From: Prevotella sp.
GTDB taxonomy: Bacteria; Bacteroidota; Bacteroidia; Bacteroidales; Bacteroidaceae
DNA length: 12,751 bases
Assembly: GCA_016291915.1 (NCBI GenBank)
Contig: JAEEZP010000159.1
Coordinates: 1 to 12,751, forward strand
Direction: 5' to 3'
In this document: piece by piece, positions 8,171 through 12,751 of the stretch
Numbering within the stretch: position 1 is the first letter of the stretch
How the letters are laid out: each line of letters starts with the position of its first letter
Notes under the pieces: model-generated
What the model saw: the letters and a program-made list of their open reading frames with translations, nothing else
Told to the model about the DNA's origin: nothing
Databases searched by the model: none
Made by a program: the position numbers and the translations under genes

Positions 8171-8200
8171 CATTGACATTTGAGTAAAATGACAATGTCA
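8171..8200. promoter_or_regulatory. Nested dyad next to the htrA promoter
   Basis: CATTGACATTT (8171-8181) pairs with AAATGACAATG (8187-8197) with one mismatch over 11 bases. TGACATT (8174-8180) also pairs exactly with AATGTCA (8194-8200), and TGACAATGTCA (8190-8200) is an odd-centred perfect palindrome. The element begins directly after the -7 match, where an operator or a 5'-leader hairpin would lie. Confidence 0.5.
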
Positions 8201-8238
8201 GTATTTAAGTAGTAAATAAATAGTAAAGTAATAAAAAC

Positions 8239-9729
8239 ATGAATATGAAAAAAGCTTCTAATTATTTGGTTTATGCGATGTGCATCATTGCGATCGCATT
8301 CTCAGCAAGTTCTTTTGTAAAAGTTTATGCAAACAAAACACCGTTAACATCCATGTCTTCATCTGTAGCTCCCGGTCAACCGGTTGATCTGACCTATGCT
8401 GCAGAGAAAGCTGTGCCTTCGGTGGTTACCATCAGAGTGGTTCAGAACAGCAAGACACAGACGATAGAAGTAGAAAGCGATCCTTTCGGTGATTTCTTCA
8501 GCGACCCATTCGGCTGGTTCGGCAACCCGGGTCAGGGTGGAAAGCAAAAGCGTCAGGTACAGACTCCGAAGCGTCAAGGCAGTGGTTCAGGTGTGATTAT
8601 CTCTGAAGATGGATATATCATTACCAATAACCATGTCGTTGCTGATGTTGACGATATAACCGTTATCCTCACTGACAACCGTGAGTTCTCTGCAAAGATT
8701 ATAGGAACAGATCCTTCTTCTGACCTGGCTCTTATCAAGGTAAACGGTAGTAAGCTACCTGCTATTACCATCAGCGACAGTGACAAACTGCGTATCGGTG
8801 AGTGGGTTTTGGCTATCGGTAACCCATTCTCATTAGGAACCACCGTCACTGCCGGTATTATCAGTGCTAAGGCTCGTGGTATGGGACAGAATGGTGTAGA
8901 GAGCTTTATCCAGACTGATGCAGCTATCAACCGTGGTAACTCCGGTGGTGCTTTGGTTAATACCAATGGCGAGCTGGTAGGTATCAATGCCATGCTGTAT
9001 TCTGAGACCGGCTCATACAGCGGATATGGTTTCGCTATTCCAACGACCATAATGAACCGTGTTGTCGATGATCTAAAGAAATACGGAACTGTTCAGCGTG
9101 CTATTCTCAATATTGAGGGAACAGATGTGAACAACTATATCGACCGTGAGAAAGCCAACGGTAAAGATGCTCCTGACTTGGGTACACTTGAGGGTATTTA
9201 CGTAGCAAAGGTAAACGAAGATGGAGCTGCTGCAGCTGCAGGTATTAAGGAAGGTGATGTCATCACACAGATTGACAATAAGAAGGTTAATAAGATGACC
9301 GAGTTGCAGGAGTATCTCTTCTCCAGCAAGCGTCCGGGCGACAAAGCGACCATTACCTATCTGCGTAACAAGCAGAAGAAGACCGCCACAGTAACACTGA
9401 AGAATACACAGGGTAATACCAGCGTGGTGAAGACTCATGATCTGGATGTATTAGGTGCAACCTTCCGTCCTATTAACGACAGTGAGAAAAAACAGTTGGA
9501 GATCAACTATGGTCTGAAAGTGATGACGGTTAACAGTGGTGCATTTAAGAAAGCCAATGTTCCTAACGGTGTAATTCTCCAGACCGCTAATGACAGACCG
9601 CTCAAGACAATCGATGATTTGCAGGAGGCTGTCAAGGTAGCTTCTACCAGCAAGGATCCTGTGCTCTACATTAAGGGTATGTATCCTACAGGTAAACGTA
9701 CTTACTTCGTTGTTATTCTGCAAGACTAA
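8239..9729 (+). CDS. htrA: HtrA/DegQ-like periplasmic serine protease (Do family)
   Basis: This 496-residue protein is a Do/HtrA protease that degrades or refolds damaged envelope proteins. A signal sequence or anchor occupies residues 1-31 (hydrophobic core 9-27, possible cleavage after VYA). The trypsin-like domain carries the full catalytic triad: H132 in TNNHVV, D162 in SSDLALIKV and S235 in GNSGG. A loop at about 80-113 holds a repeated DPFG motif and a Gly/Lys/Arg-rich stretch, as in the LA loop of this family. Two C-terminal PDZ domains follow: PDZ1 at about 285-388, with an inserted charged segment near 298-313, and a more divergent PDZ2 at about 400-495. Length is typical. The gene appears monocistronic, with its own upstream regulatory region and a strong terminator. 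DegP versus DegQ cannot be decided. Confidence 0.96.
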   Translation: MNMKKASNYLVYAMCIIAIAFSASSFVKVYANKTPLTSMSSSVAPGQPVDLTYAAEKAVPSVVTIRVVQNSKTQTIEVESDPFGDFFSDPFGWFGNPGQGGKQKRQVQTPKRQGSGSGVIISEDGYIITNNHVVADVDDITVILTDNREFSAKIIGTDPSSDLALIKVNGSKLPAITISDSDKLRIGEWVLAIGNPFSLGTTVTAGIISAKARGMGQNGVESFIQTDAAINRGNSGGALVNTNGELVGINAMLYSETGSYSGYGFAIPTTIMNRVVDDLKKYGTVQRAILNIEGTDVNNYIDREKANGKDAPDLGTLEGIYVAKVNEDGAAAAAGIKEGDVITQIDNKKVNKMTELQEYLFSSKRPGDKATITYLRNKQKKTATVTLKNTQGNTSVVKTHDLDVLGATFRPINDSEKKQLEINYGLKVMTVNSGAFKKANVPNGVILQTANDRPLKTIDDLQEAVKVASTSKDPVLYIKGMYPTGKRTYFVVILQD

Positions 9730-9746
9730 TTTCAATGATTATACGT

Positions 9747-9785
9747 GGACCGGAGGCATGTCAGACGTGTCTCCGGTCTTTTTTT
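9747..9785 (+). terminator. Rho-independent terminator after htrA
   Basis: GACCGGAG (9748-9755) and CTCCGGTC (9771-9778) form a GC-rich perfect stem. Further pairs, including G-U, can extend it to 13 bp with a 5-base loop at 9761-9765. It is followed directly by seven T (9779-9785). Confidence 0.95.
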
Positions 9786-9880
9786 ATGAATTATTTATTC
9801 ATCTAGCGAATATATTATGTAAGATGAACAAAAAAGTAAGATTTTTTTCTTTTATCCTGAATATATTAATTGATAAAATA

Positions 9881-9912
9881 TTTGTTCATTTAAATGAAAA
9901 GTCGTATTTTTG
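9881..9912 (+). promoter_or_regulatory. Bacteroidota-type promoter for rpoD
   Basis: TTTG (9881-9884) and TATTTTTG (9905-9912) are separated by exactly 20 bases, a full match to the consensus. Transcription would start near 9919, leaving a leader of about 18 bases. The spacer contains a perfect 14-bp palindrome, TTCATTTAAATGAA (9885-9898). Confidence 0.85.
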
Positions 9913-9936
9913 CATCCGCATAAATTGATTACATCT

Positions 9937-10803
9937 ATGAGACAGCTGAAAATTACCAGATCTATTACTAATCGTGAAAGTGCATCACTTGACAAATATC
10001 TTCAAGAGATTGGACATGAGGATTTGCTTACTGTAGATGAAGAAGTAGAACTGGCGCAGCGTATTCGCAAAGGTGACAGAGAAGCATTGGAAAAGCTTAC
10101 CAAGGCTAATCTGCGATTTGTCGTATCTGTAGCTAAGCAATACCAGAACCAAGGATTGAGCCTTCCTGATCTGATCAACGAAGGTAACCTGGGACTTATC
10201 AAAGCTGCGGAGAAGTTCGATGAGACACGGGGCTTTAAGTTTATCTCCTATGCTGTATGGTGGATCCGTCAGAGCATCTTACAAGCTATCGCTGAGCAGA
10301 GTCGTATTGTTCGCATCCCCCTTAATCAGGTAGGTAGTGTGAATAAGATCAACCGTGTAATGAACAAGTTCGAGCAGGAGAATGAGCGTCGCCCCAGTGT
10401 GGATGAAATAGCCGAAAAAACTGATATCCCTCATGAGAAGATTGAAGATGCTATCAGCGTAAACAACCGTCATGTATCGGTAGATGCACCTTTCGTAGAA
10501 GGTGAGGATAACAGTCTGCTGGATGTTCTGGTCAATGACGATGCTCCCATGGCCGACAGAATGCTGGTTATTGAATCCTTGCGTGAAGAGATCAACCGGG
10601 CATTGACTTCTCTCAACGATCGTGAGCGGAACATCATCGAAGCCTTCTTCGGTATTAACCAGACAGCAGAGATGACCCTGGAAGAAATCGGTGAGAAATT
10701 CGGACTGACACGTGAGCGGGTTAGGCAGATAAAAGAGAAAGCCATCCGCAAACTCCGTCAGAATACAAAAAGCAAAATGCTCAAATCATATTTAGGTCTT
10801 TAA
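9937..10803 (+). CDS. rpoD: RNA polymerase primary sigma factor RpoD (sigma-70 family)
   Basis: This 288-residue protein is the short primary sigma factor of Bacteroidota, which lacks the long acidic region 1.1 of enterobacterial sigma-70. Region 1.2 spans about 14-50 (SASLDKYLQEIG). Region 2 includes NLRFVVSVAKQY, LPDLINEGNLGLIKAAEKFD and the -10-binding helix FKFISYAVWWIRQSILQ (101-117). Region 3 includes EQSRIVRIPLNQVG (120-133) and the GEDNSLLDVL stretch (189-198). Region 4 ends in the helix-turn-helix MTLEEIGEKFGLTRERVRQIKEKAIRKLR (246-274). I place the start at the ATG at 9937, giving the family N-terminus MRQLKITRSITNRESASLDKY. An in-frame TTG at 9910 would add nine residues but lies inside the promoter's -7 element, so it cannot be transcribed from that promoter. 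Confidence 0.97.
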   Translation: MRQLKITRSITNRESASLDKYLQEIGHEDLLTVDEEVELAQRIRKGDREALEKLTKANLRFVVSVAKQYQNQGLSLPDLINEGNLGLIKAAEKFDETRGFKFISYAVWWIRQSILQAIAEQSRIVRIPLNQVGSVNKINRVMNKFEQENERRPSVDEIAEKTDIPHEKIEDAISVNNRHVSVDAPFVEGEDNSLLDVLVNDDAPMADRMLVIESLREEINRALTSLNDRERNIIEAFFGINQTAEMTLEEIGEKFGLTRERVRQIKEKAIRKLRQNTKSKMLKSYLGL

Positions 10804-10822
10804 TAATGTAACTATAACAGGA

Positions 10823-11299
10823 ATGAACAAAACAAGAAATATCATCCTCCTCATATTTGCTATCGTCTTTTCCCTTCATGCATCAGCACAGAAATCTATC
10901 GTACAAAAAGTATATGCATATGGTTTCTCTGCCTCTTTCAAAGACTCTGTCGTTTACTTTACAGAGATTCAAGAGATAGACAGTGCATGGGTTGGTGTAA
11001 AGACAAAATTCCTTGAAGGCAGAGAGAATTACTCCTATCAGCTGAAGGAATATTTTGCGAAGCAGGGTGACAAGAACCGCACATGTATGATCATCTTCGC
11101 CTTGAAAAAGAAAGATATCGAGAAGAAATATCTGAAGATGAAGAAGAAATACATTAAGGAAGGTAATAATGATATCCGGTATCTTACCAAGAACGATTTC
11201 CTCTTTACGCCAGTCACTCCTAATGAATTTATCGAGGATGAGGCTGTGACACCGACAAAAGATAAGAAGAAAAAGAAAAGCAAGAAGAATAAGTCATAA
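10823..11299 (+). CDS. Small exported protein of unknown function with lysine-rich tail
   Basis: This 158-residue protein has a clear signal peptide: KTR, a hydrophobic core at about 7-18, and HASAQ with likely cleavage near residue 22. It has no lipobox cysteine, so export to the periplasm or beyond is expected. The mature part starts with QKVYAYGFSASFKDSVVYFTEIQEID, a pattern I associate with small exported Bacteroidota proteins of unknown function. The middle is rich in Lys/Glu and probably helical (about 94-112). The C-terminus is nearly pure lysine (TKDKKKKKSKKNKS, 145-158), suggesting binding to an anionic partner such as LPS, phospholipid or nucleic acid; that is inference. It begins 19 bases after rpoD with AGG almost touching the ATG, and no terminator or promoter separates them, so cotranscription with rpoD is likely. 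Confidence 0.75.
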   Translation: MNKTRNIILLIFAIVFSLHASAQKSIVQKVYAYGFSASFKDSVVYFTEIQEIDSAWVGVKTKFLEGRENYSYQLKEYFAKQGDKNRTCMIIFALKKKDIEKKYLKMKKKYIKEGNNDIRYLTKNDFLFTPVTPNEFIEDEAVTPTKDKKKKKSKKNKS

Positions 11300-11366
11300 G
11301 ACGTGCTAACTACACGACCATATAATAAATACTCTTGCTAAAACCTTCAATGAGTCAACGGTTATC

Positions 11367-12266
11367 ATGACAACAGTAAAAGACAGATATGATTTCCGTG
11401 TTGCGGAATTCAATATAAGGATCATCTTCAAGGAATCAGAGGATAACAATATCCATCTGCTTTCTTCCATGCAACCCTTCTTAATAGAAGATGGATCAGC
11501 TGATACATTTTTGTTTCAGTTGACCGTTGACGATGCCTTACCGGTCATCGATAAGAATCATCGTGAGCGTGTCGGACGTTTCGACTCCGGTAATGGCATG
11601 ACGGTGGTTGACCGTATTGAAGGAGGGGGATATCAGTATATCATCAAAGATATCTACCAGCGTGAATGTTGTCTGTTGCAAACCAACAAAGACTTCTCCG
11701 ACTGTCGTTGTGCACTTAACGGTAACAAGGAGATGCGCAGTTTCGGTATTACCAATGCGCTGATGATATCCTTTGCCTTTGCCGGCAGTTTCCACCAGAC
11801 ACTTCTCATTCATGCATCCACCGTCATGAACAACGGTTATGGTTATGCCTTTACGGCAAAAAGCGGAACAGGTAAGAGCACCCACACGGCATTATGGATG
11901 AAGCATATTCCAGGTACAGAACTGATGAACGATGACAATCCTGTCGTCCGTGTTATCGGCAATGAGGTATTTATCTACGGCAGTCCGTGGAGTGGAAAGA
12001 CACCCTGCTACCGACAGGTAAAAGCACCACTAGGGGCTGTCACACGTATCGACAGGGCAAAACAGAATAGTATTGAGAAACTGTCTCCCATAGAAGCATT
12101 CGCCTCACTCCTACCCTCTTGCTCAACCATGAAATGGGATGAGGATATCTTTAACGGTATTTGTAATACAGTGACACGAGTGGTGGAATTAACCAACAAT
12201 TATACGCTGCATTGCCTACCCGACCAAGAAGCCGCTGAAATATGCCACAAGGAAATCTCTCGATAA
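11367..12266 (+). CDS. HPr kinase/PEP carboxykinase-like P-loop protein
   Basis: This 299-residue protein has a C-terminal kinase core resembling HprK and PEP-carboxykinase-like proteins. A strand with His (LLIHASTV, H149) precedes the Walker A loop AKSGTGKSTHTALW (164-177, K170 and S171). An acidic NDDNPVVR motif (D189/D190) is a plausible metal-binding site, and YGSPWSGKTP lies at 204-213. The N-terminal 130 residues are unlike those of HprK (no HPr-sensing domain recognised). Such HprK-like proteins include lasso-peptide tailoring kinases (ThcoK, PadeK type) and ScmC-type cassette proteins, but the substrate here is unknown. The stop overlaps the next gene's start by 25 bases, so the two are translationally linked. 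Upstream, a mini-ORF (MSQRLS, 11350-11370) ends in an ATGA overlap with this start. Confidence 0.85.
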   Translation: MTTVKDRYDFRVAEFNIRIIFKESEDNNIHLLSSMQPFLIEDGSADTFLFQLTVDDALPVIDKNHRERVGRFDSGNGMTVVDRIEGGGYQYIIKDIYQRECCLLQTNKDFSDCRCALNGNKEMRSFGITNALMISFAFAGSFHQTLLIHASTVMNNGYGYAFTAKSGTGKSTHTALWMKHIPGTELMNDDNPVVRVIGNEVFIYGSPWSGKTPCYRQVKAPLGAVTRIDRAKQNSIEKLSPIEAFASLLPSCSTMKWDEDIFNGICNTVTRVVELTNNYTLHCLPDQEAAEICHKEISR

Positions 12267-12724
12267 AAGAAGTACAATTCGCTAACGCTGTCCTTCTTCC
12301 AGAAGTGGTAAAGCTGTTGGAGGAAGGACATACTGTGACACTTCGTCTGAAAGGATTCAGCATGCGTCCATTCCTGGAGAATGAACGTGACAAGGCATTA
12401 CTCAAAGCAGCGGAGGAAATCCACGTTGGCGACCCTGTCTTGGCAGAGATCAATCCGGGAGTATATGTCTTGCATCGTATCATTGCCATCAACGATGATG
12501 ATGTCACCTTACGTGGAGATGGTAATCTTACTACCGAGAATTGCAAACGTAGCGATGTGAAAGGTATAGCCGTTGGCTTTTATCGCAAAGGAAGGAAACA
12601 CTTAGATAAAACAGACGGTTGGAAATGGAGAACCTACTCATGGTTGTGGATGCGGCTCTTTCCCATACGCCGATATCTCCTCGCATTCTACCGTCGTATA
12701 TGGATAAAAATAGTAAAGCAATGA
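12242..12724 (+). CDS. S24/S26-family signal-peptidase-like protease
   Basis: This 160-residue protein has the S24/S26 peptidase fold pattern: nucleophile S40 in LKGFSMRPFL, then VLHRIIAI with H78, and RGDGN with D93. A His in place of the usual Lys, together with a GDxN box, matches the Ser/His/Asp type of the archaeal and ER (Sec11-like) signal peptidases rather than bacterial LepB. The C-terminal 30 residues are aromatic and basic (about 130-158, YSWLWMRLFP...FYRRIWIKI), suggesting a membrane-associated tail; there is no N-terminal anchor. It overlaps the kinase gene by 25 bases and the next gene by the ATGA at 12721-12724, so the three are translated from one message. The role is probably cleavage of a specific partner, not general signal-peptide removal; that is inference. 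Confidence 0.88.
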   Translation: MPQGNLSIKEVQFANAVLLPEVVKLLEEGHTVTLRLKGFSMRPFLENERDKALLKAAEEIHVGDPVLAEINPGVYVLHRIIAINDDDVTLRGDGNLTTENCKRSDVKGIAVGFYRKGRKHLDKTDGWKWRTYSWLWMRLFPIRRYLLAFYRRIWIKIVKQ

Positions 12725-12751
12725 AGATAAAGAAAGGTTTTAACCTTCGGA
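12721..12751 (+). CDS. Start of a probable PqqD-like protein (cut by window end)
   Basis: An ATG at 12721 overlaps the stop of the peptidase gene (ATGA) and opens a frame, MKIKKGFNLR, that runs off the window. This opening, with basic residues followed by GF.LR, is typical of the small PqqD-family proteins of Bacteroidota, whose fold is a RiPP recognition element. Only ten residues are visible, so the call leans on the resemblance plus the overlap and the kinase/peptidase context. Confidence 0.6.
   Translation, partial: MKIKKGFNLR

Noticed and set aside
8574..9050. 158-codon minus-strand ORF antisense to htrA
   Set aside because: It lies wholly within a strongly conserved protease gene covering all three catalytic residues, has no recognisable protein features, and is the frame shadow of the coding strand.
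9910..9936. Upstream TTG start adding nine residues to RpoD
   Set aside because: It overlaps the -7 promoter element, and the family N-terminus begins at the ATG at 9937.
11256..11296. Possible programmed frameshift in the A-rich lysine codons
   Set aside because: The run is simply lysine codons mixing AAA and AAG; the zero frame ends normally and no downstream overlapping frame would be gained.
11300..11366. Promoter for the kinase cassette
   Set aside because: TACTCTTG at 11330-11337 is one mismatch from TAnnTTTG, but no TTTG lies 19-21 bases upstream; too weak to annotate.
12151..12546. 131-codon minus-strand ORF across the kinase/peptidase junction
   Set aside because: It is antisense to two recognised genes and has no family resemblance.
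1..12751. CRISPR array, tRNA, insertion sequence or phage island
   Set aside because: No regularly spaced repeats, cloverleaf-like sequence, transposase or integrase-like reading frame, or att-like duplication was seen.

Overview
The window looks like chromosomal DNA from a Bacteroidota bacterium, most likely Prevotellaceae or a close relative. Three things support this. The sigma factor is the short 288-residue Bacteroidota-type primary sigma. Promoters match the Bacteroidota pattern (TTTG, about 20 bases, TAnnTTTG). Several exported proteins belong to Bacteroidota-style families: a small outer-membrane barrel with an N-terminal conserved domain, and an MG2 / carboxypeptidase-like / TonB-plug protein with no barrel. 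Species cannot be fixed from the sequence alone.

Layout. (1) 1-1625, minus strand: a LUD-domain protein followed 10 bases later by an SDR-family NAD-dependent epimerase/dehydratase that runs off the left edge; probably one operon. (2) 1763-5516, plus strand: a secreted barrel-like protein and, 28 bases on, an 823-residue MG2/plug protein, driven by a well-formed promoter at 1706-1737. (3) 5531-6994, minus strand: a UPF0371/DUF1846 protein, convergent with the previous gene across only 14 bases; a perfect 11-bp hairpin lies in the last codons of the plus-strand gene. (4) 7199-7999, plus strand: a SpoU/TrmH-type RNA methyltransferase. (5) 8239-9729, plus strand: an HtrA/DegQ periplasmic serine protease, preceded by a 239-base regulatory-looking region rich in TGACA/TGTCA and followed by a strong intrinsic terminator. 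(6) 9937-12751, plus strand: rpoD with its own strong promoter, a small secreted lysine-tailed protein, then a tightly overlapping trio: an HPr-kinase-like P-loop protein, an S24/S26 signal-peptidase-like protease with a Ser/His/Asp set, and the first codons of a probable PqqD-like protein cut by the right edge.

The window combines housekeeping genes (primary sigma factor, envelope protease, RNA methyltransferase) with envelope proteins and one unusual cassette. The kinase-peptidase-PqqD trio is the best candidate for an undescribed system. Its parts recall the tailoring enzymes of lasso-type and other RiPP pathways, but no precursor peptide is visible here, so any function is inference. No tRNA, rRNA, CRISPR array, insertion sequence or phage gene was seen, and no gene-free stretch exceeds 300 bases.
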